NCBI RefSeq assembly: GCF_000148725.1
Contig: NZ_GL476319.1
Span: forward strand, 124,311-188,310
Direction: 5' to 3'
Length of the DNA: 64,000 nt
Source: Roseibium sp. TrichSKD4
GTDB lineage: Bacteria > Pseudomonadota > Alphaproteobacteria > Rhizobiales > Stappiaceae
The notes below the pieces were generated by a model. That model did not search any database. It was not told where the DNA came from and was given only the letters and a program-made list of their open reading frames with translations. Each line of letters begins with the position of its first letter. Positions within the stretch are counted from its first letter, which is position 1. The translations under genes were made by a program, and so were the position numbers. Positions 17,106-26,312 of this stretch are shown here, one piece after another.

Positions 17106-19189
17106 CAGCTATACCCACGATCTGTCGCCGGATCGGCTTCTTGCGGCTCTGATGGTTCTTGTGGAGGCACAGGCATGGCATCGGACGCCGTTCCCGGAGA
17201 GCCACCCTGATTGATTTTCACCTGCTTGCCGACAACAGTGACGCCACCCGCATCAATTTTCACAAACCCACCCGGCCCTTTAATAGTCAGGTCCTCGGTT
17301 CCCTCCAGCACAATGGTTGGTGCCTTTAGGGTGGTTTTGCCAAGCACGCTTGTCGTTGAAGCCCCTTCAACCTTTAGAGTGTCTGTTCCCTTTACTATGG
17401 TGGACCGGTTCGCGCGGAAACTGCGCACAAACGCGCCCATCACTGTCAGATTCAAGGTGCCGTAGATCTTCTGGAAGAGCGTTCCCCCAAAGATCCAATG
17501 TGTATCTTTGCTAATCTGTCGATACTCGTTATCGACAACCCTTTGGTGGTTTTGATGTCCGACAATTAAATGCCGGTTATGGGAGGTGATGCGGTGTTCG
17601 TCGTGGCGAACATGATCGCGGCGGTCATGTTCTACGATGTGATCCTCATCCATCTGCGCATGGAGGTAGAGTTGCTCCCGCCCGCTTTCATCCTCAAACC
17701 GCAGCTCATTGGAACCACCGCCCTTATGCGTGTCTGACTTGATGGCCATGACGGTTTTCAAACTCGGCAGTTTGTATGGCGGCATGTTTTGGGCGTGGTA
17801 GGTGCGGCCTGTGATGATGGGTTGGTCGGGATCGCCTTCCAGAAAATCCACGATGACCTCCTGCCCGATGCGCGGGATGGAGATGTGGCCCCATTTGGGG
17901 CCTGCCCAGTTGGAGGCAACGCGGATCCAGCAGGAGGACTTGTCGTTCTTCTCTCCATGCCGGTCCCAGGGGAACCACACTTTCACCCGGCCATATTCAT
18001 CGCAATAAATCTCTTCACCGTCCGGACCCGTCACATGGGCGATCTGCGGGCCGTCCACCAGTGGCTTGGCCGGGCGGCTGGGACGATAGGGAAGCCGGGC
18101 TGGCATGGCCGTGAAGGAGGCTGAATAGGTCGCCGGTCCCCCGCCTGCTTCCTCGCCAAGCGCTTGCGGCTGGCTGCCATGGTGCGAGACGGTCAGCAGA
18201 TGCCACGCCGTGTTGCAGGCGTCATTGGGGTGGTCTGTGAGCGCCATCTTGAAGCCCGGAGACAGGTGAATGGCATTGGTGCGCCCCTGCCCCGTTGTGG
18301 CATCCACACGCACGGCTTCCTGACGGTATTTGGTGAGGGGTTTTCCTGCGGCATCCTGCTTGTAACGGCCCGGATAGTCGTAAAGCGCGTAATCCTTGGC
18401 AGAGCCGTTGTCTTCCTGCCGGTCCACCTTGTGCTGCTGACTGTAGGGCGGGTTCTTGAAAGTGTAGTCGCGCTGGGTGTAGCTGGTGGAGCGCAATTGC
18501 TCCTTCAGCGAAAACCGATTGCAAAAGACGCCCTTCACTGCCCCGCTGGGCATGGCGTTGTATTCAAGGCTGGACTGGCCTTCCAGTTCTGCCACAATCT
18601 CCGGATTGTCGATGAAGTGCAGCGTGTGCTGGCCGTTCTCGCCATAGGTGAAGTAATACCAGATGCCTTCCTCGGCCGCGCAGCGATCAATGAAGTCCAG
18701 ATGGCTTTCCCGGTATTGCACGCAATATTCGCGCGCTTCGTGGCTGCCGGTCAGCGACCACTTCACATCCTCAATGCCATGCTCCTTCAACAGCTCCTTG
18801 ATGATGTCGGGCACGGACTTTTGCTGGAAGATGCGACAGTCCGAACCATGGGCCAGACGATGCAGCATGGGCAGCAAGGTGATGGAGTAAAGCGTGCGGT
18901 GGAAACCTTCTTCCCCGCGCGAAATCTGGGCAATCACACCGGCATAGTGGCGAAGGCCGAGATATTTGTGGTGAATGGTAAGCGTTGCCGGTGTGTCCAG
19001 CAGCGCATGAAGGTCCACATTTGGATCATCTGAGGCCAGCTGCACGTCAACTTCGGTGAGGCCAAACAGGGCCTCGGACACCGTGAAGTCATAAACGAGC
19101 AGTGCCGTGTCACCAGCGGCAGGCACGGTGAAGGAAAAGGCAATATCCTGATCCTGAAACAAGGCCGGTATCCGCGCCAGGACGTTCAT
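17105..19189 (-). CDS. vgrG: Type VI secretion spike protein VgrG
   Basis: VgrG (TssI) trimer forms the puncturing spike of T6SS. The 694 residues are normal for VgrG without a toxin extension. The gp27-like start is followed by HGSDCRIFQQKSVPDIIKELL, then the gp5 OB domain with DEYGRVKVWFPWDRHG and SCWIRVASNWAGPKWG. A histidine-rich stretch RRDHVRHDEHRITSHNRH precedes the beta-helix needle. The last ~30 residues are Pro/Glu-rich and may bind the adaptor. It leads the coupled chaperone-carrier-nuclease operon. AAAGGTG is the ribosome site. Confidence 0.95.
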   Translation of the reverse strand: MNVLARIPALFQDQDIAFSFTVPAAGDTALLVYDFTVSEALFGLTEVDVQLASDDPNVDLHALLDTPATLTIHHKYLGLRHYAGVIAQISRGEEGFHRTLYSITLLPMLHRLAHGSDCRIFQQKSVPDIIKELLKEHGIEDVKWSLTGSHEAREYCVQYRESHLDFIDRCAAEEGIWYYFTYGENGQHTLHFIDNPEIVAELEGQSSLEYNAMPSGAVKGVFCNRFSLKEQLRSTSYTQRDYTFKNPPYSQQHKVDRQEDNGSAKDYALYDYPGRYKQDAAGKPLTKYRQEAVRVDATTGQGRTNAIHLSPGFKMALTDHPNDACNTAWHLLTVSHHGSQPQALGEEAGGGPATYSASFTAMPARLPYRPSRPAKPLVDGPQIAHVTGPDGEEIYCDEYGRVKVWFPWDRHGEKNDKSSCWIRVASNWAGPKWGHISIPRIGQEVIVDFLEGDPDQPIITGRTYHAQNMPPYKLPSLKTVMAIKSDTHKGGGSNELRFEDESGREQLYLHAQMDEDHIVEHDRRDHVRHDEHRITSHNRHLIVGHQNHQRVVDNEYRQISKDTHWIFGGTLFQKIYGTLNLTVMGAFVRSFRANRSTIVKGTDTLKVEGASTTSVLGKTTLKAPTIVLEGTEDLTIKGPGGFVKIDAGGVTVVGKQVKINQGGSPGTASDAMPVPPQEPSEPQEADPATDRGYS

Positions 19190-19250
19190 GACATCACCTT
19201 TCCAAAGTTAAACGCCTCATGAGGCCATTGAGACACCGGGCTTAAAAGGC

Positions 19251-19574
19251 TCATGATTTGCCTCCCGTCTTCTTCCGGCACTCTTCAGCTAAAAGCGGGT
19301 GGTCGGGCAGCTGATCCAAAAAGCCGGTCACTTCCAGCTCGTCCCGATGGTCCTGCCACGTGAGGGCTTCAGACGTGCGAACCGGCACATCGCGCCCGCA
19401 AAGAACCACCTTTTGAAGACCGCGCTCGGGCAGCTCACCAGAGGCATCCGACTTAGCCTCGCAAGCACCTTCGCTTGAACCGGCAGCAGAGCCAGACCGC
19501 TGGACCGCATGCTGCCACAAGCCAAGGAGGCGATCCTTCACCGCTCTCACCTTGCTTGCGACATATCCGGCCAT
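19251..19574 (-). CDS. Small hypothetical protein between hcp and vgrG
   Basis: A 107-residue protein I do not recognise. It starts MAGYVASKVRAVKDRLLGLW, possibly one amphipathic helix, and has a charged C-terminus. Cysteines occur at CEAK, VLCGRD and EECRK. Support for a real gene: GGAG eight bases before ATG, the same direction as vgrG, and a 61-bp gap to it. It lies after the hcp terminator, so it should have its own promoter or rely on readthrough. It could be an accessory T6SS protein. A second overlapping frame (19453-19731) is the less likely choice. Confidence 0.5.
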   Translation of the reverse strand: MAGYVASKVRAVKDRLLGLWQHAVQRSGSAAGSSEGACEAKSDASGELPERGLQKVVLCGRDVPVRTSEALTWQDHRDELEVTGFLDQLPDHPLLAEECRKKTGGKS

Positions 19575-19693
19575 CGGTCAGTCTCCAGACAAAATCTCTA
19601 AACGCCGCCAACCAGAACCAGGCCACGGCGGCAAATGCCCTATCCGGATGCCACGCAAAAACGCAGCACCCGAACAGGCTTGAAGAAAAAGAC

Positions 19694-19729
19694 GGCTCCA
19701 GGTAGCGGGGGTAGAGTGCACCTGGAGCC
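19694..19729 (-). terminator. Rho-independent terminator after hcp
   Basis: Read on the minus strand, a perfect 10-bp stem (GGCTCCAGGT/ACCTGGAGCC; 19720-19729 with 19694-19703), a 16-base loop, and then GTCTTTTTCTTC. It lies ~90 bp after the hcp stop and separates highly expressed hcp from the downstream genes. Confidence 0.8.
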
Positions 19730-19817
19730 ACAAGGGAGGGATTAAAACAGAACCGGCAAGAGAGGCGCTCCGTTCAAAGTCCCTCGAACTGCAAAGGCTT
19801 AAAGCTCCACGGCCTAA

Positions 19818-20333
19818 TCAGACAGCTGGGGCGCGCCAGTCGTCAGAACCGGACGTACCTGCAACTGTGTGTTCCCACATGATCTTGCGGTAGGACAGCT
19901 CAACAAGAACCAGCTGGGTGTAGTCGGCATTGTCCGGGTTCTGGCAATGCGGCAAGTTACAATCGATGTCTGTCACCAAGGCGTCTTCAAGCGTCGTGGT
20001 GAAGAAATGCTCCTGCTTGCCTGCAGAGTTGGTGCGGAACCACTTCACTTCACACTTGGTCAGCATCTCGCCGGTGCACAGCGCGTTGTAAAGTAGCGGC
20101 ACGGCCTTGTTCAGGCTGCAGGTAAACTTGAACGGCGTGTGGACGCGCTGACCAGCTGGCTGGCCGGATTGCGGATCGCGCGGGATGACAACCTTGTGGT
20201 CAACCGCCTGCACCATGATCTCGTCTTCATGGCCTTCTTGCCACACATTGCCGACGGAATCTTCGGTAAATGCACCTTGGGTGATCGGGCCCTGGGTTGC
20301 CCCTTCAATCGTAATATAAGCGGGAGTTGGCAT
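19818..20333 (-). CDS. hcp: Type VI secretion tube protein Hcp
   Basis: Hcp (TssD) hexamers form the inner T6SS tube and also act as secretion chaperones. The 171-residue product begins PAYITIEGATQGPITQGAF and has the family's conserved block VDHKVVIPRDPQSGQPAGQR. Length is normal and no effector is fused. AGGAG lies six bases before ATG. The gene has its own terminator and a ~400-bp AT-rich upstream region, so it is likely expressed independently of vgrG. No sheath, baseplate or membrane-complex genes occur in the window, so this is an auxiliary cluster. Confidence 0.95.
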   Translation of the reverse strand: MPTPAYITIEGATQGPITQGAFTEDSVGNVWQEGHEDEIMVQAVDHKVVIPRDPQSGQPAGQRVHTPFKFTCSLNKAVPLLYNALCTGEMLTKCEVKWFRTNSAGKQEHFFTTTLEDALVTDIDCNLPHCQNPDNADYTQLVLVELSYRKIMWEHTVAGTSGSDDWRAPAV

Positions 20334-20731
20334 GACTGCTCCTATATTAAAAACTTCTGCGGCCCTCGCTGCACAGCCCCGTGCCCGAACACCTTTCTCA
20401 AATCATCAGCCCGCATCCGCCGGACCGTGCCAATACAAATACAAACAACGTGCCAATTGCGAAAAAAACAAAAACCCTATCCTTAACTGTATGTATTTAT
20501 TGAATAATTTTTCAAAAGACCTAAAAATATCAGGTCGTTACGCTCTTTAGGAAAACGGGCGAATTCCGGCCAAAGAAGGCCCAAAGCCGCCTATGCAACG
20601 CCCTTACCCCTCACAAACCATTGTAATAAATGCGATATTTTTAATGGCCAAAAATGACCAAAGCTGGCCAAATTTGGCCAGCTTTGATTGTCTGCTTTCC
20701 TGCTTGTCAGCCGTTTACTGAAAACGGTCTG
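20334..20731. other. Intergenic region upstream of hcp and downstream of TRAP dctM
   Basis: About 400 bp with no convincing gene. The part next to hcp (about 20440-20560) is AT-rich and should contain the hcp promoter, though no clear -35/-10 pair can be assigned. Farther on are several TGGCC/GGCCA-type short repeats (about 20565-20685) and a perfect 26-bp palindrome that probably terminates the TRAP operon. Confidence 0.5.
20660..20685 (-). terminator. Perfect 26-bp palindrome, probable TRAP operon terminator
   Basis: The sequence at 20660-20685 equals its own reverse complement (half-site AAAGCTGGCCAAA). As RNA on the minus strand it would form a stem with a small loop and be followed by TTTGGTCATTTTT. 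It lies about 50 bp after the dctM stop. Confidence 0.6.
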
Positions 20732-22015
20732 TTATTGCAGGGCTGAAGGCAAGAAGAGTGCTATTTGAGGGAATGCGATCAGAGCGGCGACCATAATCAG
20801 CATGGCGAAGACATATGGAATCACGCCCAACATGACCTCCGTCAGCTTGCCATCTTTACGGGCACCTTGAACCACATAAAGGTTCAGTCCTACCGGCGGC
20901 GAGATAAGAGCCATTTCGATCAACACGATCATCAAAATGCCGAACCAGATCACGTCATAGCCTTGTGCGAGGATCAAAGGCACGATGATCGGGATAGTCA
21001 CCACCATGAGGGACAAGGTTTCGATGAAAAAGCCCAACACGATGTAGATGCACACAACAACCAGAATGGTCATCAAAGGTGAGAGTCCCAACCCATCCAG
21101 CAAGGCCTTAAGCTCTGCGCCAAGTCCAGCTGATGCAAGGGTGAAATTGAGAAACGAGGCTCCGATGACAATCAACATGATCATCGACGTGATCTTGATC
21201 GTGCCAACCACGCTTTCGCTGATCATCTTGAGCGACACACCGCCGAAAAAAGCAGCGATCACAAGCGCACCCGCCACACCAACAGCGGCGGCTTCTGTCG
21301 GTGTGGCCCAACCGCGGTAGATGGTTCCGATGATGGCACCAAAGAGCAGAATGATCGGCACCAGCTGGATCAGGGCGCGCAGCATTTCGTTCAATGTGAA
21401 AACCCGTCTGACACCGCCAAGTTCAGGTCTGACAGCGCAAATCAAGGCAGTCACGGCCATGAACCCGACTGCCAAAAGCAGTCCCGGTATGAGACCAGCC
21501 AAAAAGAGCTGCGGGATAGAAGACTGGGTCAAAAAACCATAGACGATCAGATTGATCGACGGCGGGATCATGATGCCAAGTGTGCCGCCAGCCGCAATGG
21601 CGCCGGAAAAGAGTTTGGGGTCGTAGCCAAGCTTTTCCGCCTGAGGCATGGCCACGGTCGCGACCGTTGCAGCTGTTGCCACAGACGAGCCGGAAATTGC
21701 GGAGAACATGGTGGACGTGGCGACATTGGCATGGACCAAGCCACCCGGCATCCACGACACCCAGCGATCAAGGGCGGCATAGGTTCGTGTTGCCACGCCG
21801 CTGCGCACAAGAATTTCACCCAACAGCACAAAGAACGGGATCGCAATAAGTGTAGCGTTGTTGGACGTCGACCAGACCAGATTGCCCAACCCTTTGGTCA
21901 ACGGAAACGGACTGAAGAAGAAATCAATCCCGAAGCCCAACAAGAAAAGAACAATGCCGACTGGTATGGAAAGGGTCAAAAGGGCCAGAAGGCCAACGGA
22001 GATGGCACCGATCAT
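20732..22015 (-). CDS. TRAP transporter large permease (DctM family)
   Basis: Twelve-helix subunit that carries out sodium-coupled import in a DctPQM transporter. The 427 residues are typical. Family motifs are visible: GVATRTYAALDRWVSWMPGG near residue 75, SGSSVATAATVATVAMP, AAGGTLGIMIPPSINLIVYG and ISPPVGLNLYVVQG near the C-terminus. It overlaps the small-permease gene by 4 bp and ends the operon. Substrate is unknown; the operon neighbour is a DUF1445 hydro-lyase. Confidence 0.94.
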   Translation of the reverse strand: MIGAISVGLLALLTLSIPVGIVLFLLGFGIDFFFSPFPLTKGLGNLVWSTSNNATLIAIPFFVLLGEILVRSGVATRTYAALDRWVSWMPGGLVHANVATSTMFSAISGSSVATAATVATVAMPQAEKLGYDPKLFSGAIAAGGTLGIMIPPSINLIVYGFLTQSSIPQLFLAGLIPGLLLAVGFMAVTALICAVRPELGGVRRVFTLNEMLRALIQLVPIILLFGAIIGTIYRGWATPTEAAAVGVAGALVIAAFFGGVSLKMISESVVGTIKITSMIMLIVIGASFLNFTLASAGLGAELKALLDGLGLSPLMTILVVVCIYIVLGFFIETLSLMVVTIPIIVPLILAQGYDVIWFGILMIVLIEMALISPPVGLNLYVVQGARKDGKLTEVMLGVIPYVFAMLIMVAALIAFPQIALFLPSALQ

Positions 22016-22560
22016 TGTGAAGCCTCCCCTTCGGCAAGTGTTCCTATGGCCGCTTCCGATCCGGCATAGTCACCGCGCAGCACCATCACCAGTGCGGCCC
22101 ATAATGTCACAAGAGAAACGATTGCAAACCAAGCCCAACCAGCGAACCACGGCAGCTGAACAAGAGCCAAGGGCGTTTCCAGCGGTGTGTTGGCCCGTGA
22201 TCCGTTCATCAAGGATCGCTCTAGAACAGGCCAGCAGCGATAGGCGACAACGGTGACCGTGGTTGCCATGACCGCCATCGCCATCAAGTCAAACAGGCAC
22301 CGCCCCAAGGCCTTTGCCTGCAGGCGCAGTATATCAATGCGGACATGCGACAATTCCAGCAGCGCAAATCCCATCCCCCAGGATGTTGCAATGGCCATCA
22401 CGTAGCCACTGATTTCATCCGTTCCGCCGAGAGAAGACCCCAATTGGCGCACAATGATTTCTGTAAGGATGAAACAGACACAAGCGAGCAGCAAAACGCC
22501 AATCACCATGGCGACCCATCGATTGAGCCGTTTCATCAAGTCCAAAACACGGTGTGCCAT
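22012..22560 (-). CDS. TRAP transporter small permease (DctQ family)
   Basis: Four-helix membrane subunit that pairs with DctM. The product is about 182 residues with hydrophobic segments at VAMVIGVLLLACVCFILTEI, near GYVMAIATSWGMGFALLEL, LMAMAVMATTVTVVAY and WFAIVSLVTLWAALVMVL. ATG at 22560 is preferred to TTG at 22575 because GGGGAAGG is five bases upstream. It lies 24 bp after the binding-protein gene and overlaps dctM by 4 bp, so the three are co-translated. Confidence 0.9.
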   Translation of the reverse strand: MAHRVLDLMKRLNRWVAMVIGVLLLACVCFILTEIIVRQLGSSLGGTDEISGYVMAIATSWGMGFALLELSHVRIDILRLQAKALGRCLFDLMAMAVMATTVTVVAYRCWPVLERSLMNGSRANTPLETPLALVQLPWFAGWAWFAIVSLVTLWAALVMVLRGDYAGSEAAIGTLAEGEASQ

Positions 22561-22584
22561 CAGGGCCTTCCCCAAGTCTTCTTG

Positions 22585-23622
22585 TTATTCTGCAGAGACG
22601 TTAACGCCGACAACTTCGCCGACAGATGCATTCCAACGCTTTGCCCAGTCGGCCCCGGTCCGCTCAGCCCATGCTGGCAAGACTTCGCTTTCAAGGATCA
22701 TCCGAGCATTATTGAAGTCAGCCTGTGACACTTCAACCAGTGTCATGGAGCGGCTGTCGCCAGATGTGCATTCCCCTTGGCCCGTGAGGCAGGAAATGTT
22801 ATTGGCCAGCGCACCTTGAGCCACGTCCCATGCCGGGCCTTCAAACTTCGCACTAACCTGTTCCTGGATCAACGCTTGAGTATCAGCGTCAAGGCTGTTC
22901 CACTTGTCCAAGTTGATGGCAGTAACCACCGGGTCCCAACCACCGAGCGGGATTGGCAGAAGGTGCGTTGAAACTTCCCACCAGCCAGCGCTGTAACCAG
23001 AACCTGCCCCGGTAACAGCACAATCAACAACACCCTTTTGGAGCGCGCCGGGTACTTCAGAAAAGTTGACATTCACCCCCTCTGCCCCAAGCGCTTCGAG
23101 GAATTTTGCTGTCATCCGGCCCGAGGCCCGCACCTTCAGGCCCTTCAGGCCATCTAGGTTGCTGACTTCCTTGTTGCAGAACACGACCTGTGGTGGATAT
23201 GGCGCAATGGCGAGCACGTGGCTGTTGAAACGAGTCTTGTAGATGTCGGCGACCATCGGGCGCGCCGCATCGACCATCTTGCGTGCGTCATCTGCCGTCA
23301 GCGCCAAAAGCGGCACATCAAGGCCCTCCAGTTCTGGTGCATCGGCGACTGCATAATCTGCAACGGTCATACCGACATCAAAAACACCGTCGCCCAGAAG
23401 GCGAAACACATCGGCAACGCCAAGATTCATCTGATTGTGCGTTGTCAGCGCGACATTCAATGTGCCGCCTGAGGCTTCAGGTAGAGTTTCTGACCAAAAT
23501 GGTGCTTCAAACTGCTTGTGCAGTGGCAGGCTGGACCAGCTCCCGACAACCGACAGGTCTTCTGCGGCGGCTGGCATCATCATCAGAGCGGACCCTGCAA
23601 GGGCGGTCAAAGTGCGTTTCAT
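22585..23622 (-). CDS. TRAP transporter periplasmic binding protein (DctP family)
   Basis: Extracytoplasmic ligand receptor for the adjoining DctQM. It is 345 residues with a short signal peptide cut near AAAEDLS. The DctP arginine region is visible in KVRASGRMTAKFLEALGAE, which usually contacts the ligand carboxylate. Two cysteines in SCLTGQGECTSG near the C-terminus could form a disulfide. ATG at 23622 has GGAG seven bases before it; a longer frame reaches 23751 but lies inside the preceding gene. The gene follows the hydro-lyase by 2 bp. Confidence 0.92.
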   Translation of the reverse strand: MKRTLTALAGSALMMMPAAAEDLSVVGSWSSLPLHKQFEAPFWSETLPEASGGTLNVALTTHNQMNLGVADVFRLLGDGVFDVGMTVADYAVADAPELEGLDVPLLALTADDARKMVDAARPMVADIYKTRFNSHVLAIAPYPPQVVFCNKEVSNLDGLKGLKVRASGRMTAKFLEALGAEGVNVNFSEVPGALQKGVVDCAVTGAGSGYSAGWWEVSTHLLPIPLGGWDPVVTAINLDKWNSLDADTQALIQEQVSAKFEGPAWDVAQGALANNISCLTGQGECTSGDSRSMTLVEVSQADFNNARMILESEVLPAWAERTGADWAKRWNASVGEVVGVNVSAE

Positions 23623-23624
23623 GA

Positions 23625-24473
23625 TCATTCTCCGTTTTGATTGACGTTGTGTTTGCTTTGCCAGAATGGGGAAATGGATTGATCGACCTTTGGCGGTATG
23701 TCCGAGGCAACGTCTGTTACCAACATGCACCCAGGGGCATGGGTAATGCAAAAATCAGGTTTCGCGCGGCTGATGGCAGCCTGAGGAGTGACACCACAAG
23801 CCCAAAAGACAGGGGTCTCACCTTCGGGCACTTGGATAGGATCTCCATATTCCGGTGCGCTCAGGTCCTTGATGCCGATTGCCTCCGGCGCTCCCCAATA
23901 AACCGGGGTGCCATGGGCGTGCGGATAGTTTGCCGAAAGACCATAGATTGCCGGTATCTGCTCGCTTGGGTAGGAGCGCATGGTCACGACCAACGGCCCC
24001 TGAAAAATGCCCCCTGGCATGGTTTCAAGGGATGTGCGGAACATCGGGACGTTCTGCTCTGCCTCAATATGGCGAACCGGATAGCCGTTGGAAATCAGTG
24101 CCTCTTCAAACGTGAAGGAGCAACCCAACACAAATGTAACGAGATCGGAGCGCCAAAGCGCGCTGATATCAGCGACCTCTGTTTCCAGTTCCCCATCCTT
24201 GAACACCCGGTAGCTTGGAACATCAGAGCGGATATCAATGGAACCAAGATCGGGAAGCCTAGGGTCTCCGGGCTTTGAGATTCCAATCACCGGACAAGGT
24301 TTCGGATTGTTTGCGCAATAGAGCAGAAAGTCTTGAGCGTATCTCTTGGGCAGGATGACAATGTTGCCCTGAAGATGGTTAGGCGCTTGCCCAGCTGTTT
24401 GCCCACGAAACGCGCCCGTGCGGACGCCTGCTCGCAGATCCAGACCCGTTTTGTACTTTTTGACGTGAGACAC
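23625..24473 (-). CDS. DUF1445 putative hydro-lyase / D-glutamate cyclase family
   Basis: Member of the DUF1445 family annotated as putative hydro-lyase, which includes mitochondrial D-glutamate cyclase. Typical segments: GQAPNHLQGNIVILPKRYA, CANNPKPCPVIG, LGCSFTFEEALISNG, FQGPLVVTMRSYP and a C-terminal WACGVTPQAAISRAKPDFCITH. Length (~282 residues) fits. GTG at 24473 with GGAGG upstream is taken as start. It is the first gene of the TRAP operon, so the imported compound is probably an acidic amino or hydroxy acid; that step is inference. Confidence 0.88.
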   Translation of the reverse strand: MSHVKKYKTGLDLRAGVRTGAFRGQTAGQAPNHLQGNIVILPKRYAQDFLLYCANNPKPCPVIGISKPGDPRLPDLGSIDIRSDVPSYRVFKDGELETEVADISALWRSDLVTFVLGCSFTFEEALISNGYPVRHIEAEQNVPMFRTSLETMPGGIFQGPLVVTMRSYPSEQIPAIYGLSANYPHAHGTPVYWGAPEAIGIKDLSAPEYGDPIQVPEGETPVFWACGVTPQAAISRAKPDFCITHAPGCMLVTDVASDIPPKVDQSISPFWQSKHNVNQNGE

Positions 24474-24561
24474 TCCAGTTCCTCCCTCCACAAAGGAAGG
24501 GGAAAAGCAAACTTAAATCAAATCGAATATTTTTTCCAAACTGTATAAATTATTTTTATAA
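24474..24561 (-). promoter_or_regulatory. Candidate promoter/operator of the hydro-lyase-TRAP operon
   Basis: An 88-bp AT-rich gap between the LysR gene and the hydro-lyase. It contains the inverted repeat ATTAT-N4-ATAAT (24549-24562) and long A/T tracts. The position and composition suit a LysR-regulated promoter, but the LysR gene points in the same direction and no perfect T-N11-A site was found. Confidence 0.3.
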
Positions 24562-25440
24562 TCACGCCAGATATGCCAATGCGGCGGCTGATATATCCTC
24601 CGCTAAACTGCTGGTCACGGCACCAGACACATAACTTGCAGTGAAGGCGATCGGAGAAATCTCCAGGTCTGTTTTCAACTCAACGAGCGCACCAGTCGCA
24701 ATCTCCCGCCGGATGATGGACCGGGGAAGCGCACACAAGCCGTAGCCTGCACACCCCAAGCGCACGACAGCGCCCAAGGAGGCGGACCCGGTGATTTTGG
24801 GTTGGCCATGGGTCAACGGAGCAAGCGCTTCGCGAATTTGGTTATGCGGACGCGTGTTTGCAGAAAAGGTCACGATTGTTTCAGCCGCAATGGCTGCGGA
24901 GGACCAAAAGTCAAGCCTTTCCGCCAGACTTGGCGCTGCAGCGAGAACCATTTCATATTCGCACAGATCCAGGTTGGTGATGCTGGCTTCGGCGATTGGC
25001 CCCATGAGGAACGCCAAATCGATCTCCCGGGACACCAGCGCATTTCTGAGGTGATTGCTGGAATCAACAGTCAGATCGAAGGTCAATCTTGGCCTTGTTT
25101 TGGAATAGTCGGTGAGAAAATCCGGCAACCAACTGCTGACAATTGTCTCCGAAGCGCCCAACCGGACTGACTGTTCAACGGTTGCTGTGTCTGAAAACGC
25201 GGTGACAATCGCGCTATCAAGCTCCAGCGCTTTTTCCGCATAGGGCAGCAGTTTTCGGCCTGCCGGTGTCAACTCGGCGCTGCGCGTGTCCCGAACAAAC
25301 ACCTCGGCCCCAACATCCTGCTCCAGAACCTGTATTCGAGCAGTCACCGCGGGTTGTGTCAGGTTCAACTTTTGAGCTGCTGCCCGAAAGCTTCCAAGAT
25401 TTGCAATCCAGTAGAATGTATCGAGGTTTCGGATTTTCAT
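24562..25440 (-). CDS. LysR family transcriptional regulator
   Basis: LysR-type regulator of 292 residues. The N-terminal winged helix-turn-helix is clear: LDTFYWIANLGSFRAAAQKLNLTQPAVTARIQVLE, followed by FVRDTRSAELTPAGRKLLPYAE. Residues ~90-292 form the inducer-binding domain. It is directly upstream of the hydro-lyase/TRAP genes and in the same direction, so it is likely their activator and may be partly co-transcribed. The inducer is not known. Confidence 0.92.
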   Translation of the reverse strand: MKIRNLDTFYWIANLGSFRAAAQKLNLTQPAVTARIQVLEQDVGAEVFVRDTRSAELTPAGRKLLPYAEKALELDSAIVTAFSDTATVEQSVRLGASETIVSSWLPDFLTDYSKTRPRLTFDLTVDSSNHLRNALVSREIDLAFLMGPIAEASITNLDLCEYEMVLAAAPSLAERLDFWSSAAIAAETIVTFSANTRPHNQIREALAPLTHGQPKITGSASLGAVVRLGCAGYGLCALPRSIIRREIATGALVELKTDLEISPIAFTASYVSGAVTSSLAEDISAAALAYLA

Positions 25441-25568
25441 GCGCTTCGGGCCGTACGGCGTAATCCTTTCGCCTGCCTGCTGCTTTCAGGTGACAGGACA
25501 CCATTCTCCTATATCAAAGTACCCCTTGCGGCAATCACCGATGCAGTAAAGGTTGAAACGCATGCGTC

Positions 25569-26312
25569 TTAACTGTCAACTCCAGTGATCATCGAGACAA
25601 TTTCGTTTTTGTCGGTTTCGCTTGTCTTTCTCACGCCGATCTGTTGTCCACGACGGAGAACGCAGATGCGGTCGGACAAGCGGAACACCTGATCCAGACT
25701 GTCGCTGATAATCAGGATCGCGAGGTTCTTTTTCTTCAGCGATGCGACAAGCTCTTCCACCTTCGCCGTTTCGGCAACCCCAAGCGCGGCTGTCGGCTCG
25801 TCCAGCAAGATCAATTTGCTCGCCCAATGGGCGGAACGGGCAATGGCAATGCCCTGTCGTTGACCACCACTGAGATCTCGAATGGTCGAGGATGCAGAGG
25901 GAATGCGAACATCCAGCTCGTCCACCAACTCCTGACACTCCTTGCGCATGCTGACCTTGTCCAGAAGTCCGAACGGCTTCTTGGTCAGCTCTCGGCCAAG
26001 AAACATGTTCATGTAGACCGGCTGTTCAACCGCAAGAGCAAGGTCCTGATAAACCACCTCAATTCCTCGTTCGCGGGCGCTACTCGCATCGGAGAAGGCG
26101 GTTTCTTCGCCATCCAGTCGAATTTCGCCAGAAGTGGGTTTATGAACGCCGGAGATGATCTTGATCAGCGTTGACTTTCCGGCCCCATTGTCCCCGACCA
26201 GCGCGACGATTTCACCCGCCTTCAAATCCAGCGAAAAGTCCTGAATGGCGACCACGCCGCCAAACGCCTTGTGAATGTTCTTCAGGGATAGAACTGGTGT
26301 TGTACCGTTCAT
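25569..26312 (-). CDS. Sugar-type ABC transporter ATP-binding protein
   Basis: Single-domain ATPase of the ribose/xylose/fructose (CUT2-like) importer group. Walker A is GDNGAGKST (about residue 38), the signature is LSGGQRQGIAIARSA, and Walker B is LILLDEPTAALG. At 247 residues it has one nucleotide-binding domain, unlike the double-domain RbsA. It overlaps the YhfX-like gene by 4 bp and ends the six-gene operon led by a ROK repressor. The ligand may not be a sugar, given the enzymes in the operon. Confidence 0.92.
   Translation of the reverse strand: MNGTTPVLSLKNIHKAFGGVVAIQDFSLDLKAGEIVALVGDNGAGKSTLIKIISGVHKPTSGEIRLDGEETAFSDASSARERGIEVVYQDLALAVEQPVYMNMFLGRELTKKPFGLLDKVSMRKECQELVDELDVRIPSASSTIRDLSGGQRQGIAIARSAHWASKLILLDEPTAALGVAETAKVEELVASLKKKNLAILIISDSLDQVFRLSDRICVLRRGQQIGVRKTSETDKNEIVSMITGVDS

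Noticed and set aside
18164-19033. 289-codon plus-strand frame opposite vgrG
   Set aside because: Antisense shadow of a clear VgrG; no domain and no ribosome site.
19453-19731. 92-codon frame overlapping the small gene after hcp
   Set aside because: It begins inside the hcp terminator, has no good ribosome site and is tryptophan/arginine-rich like a shadow.
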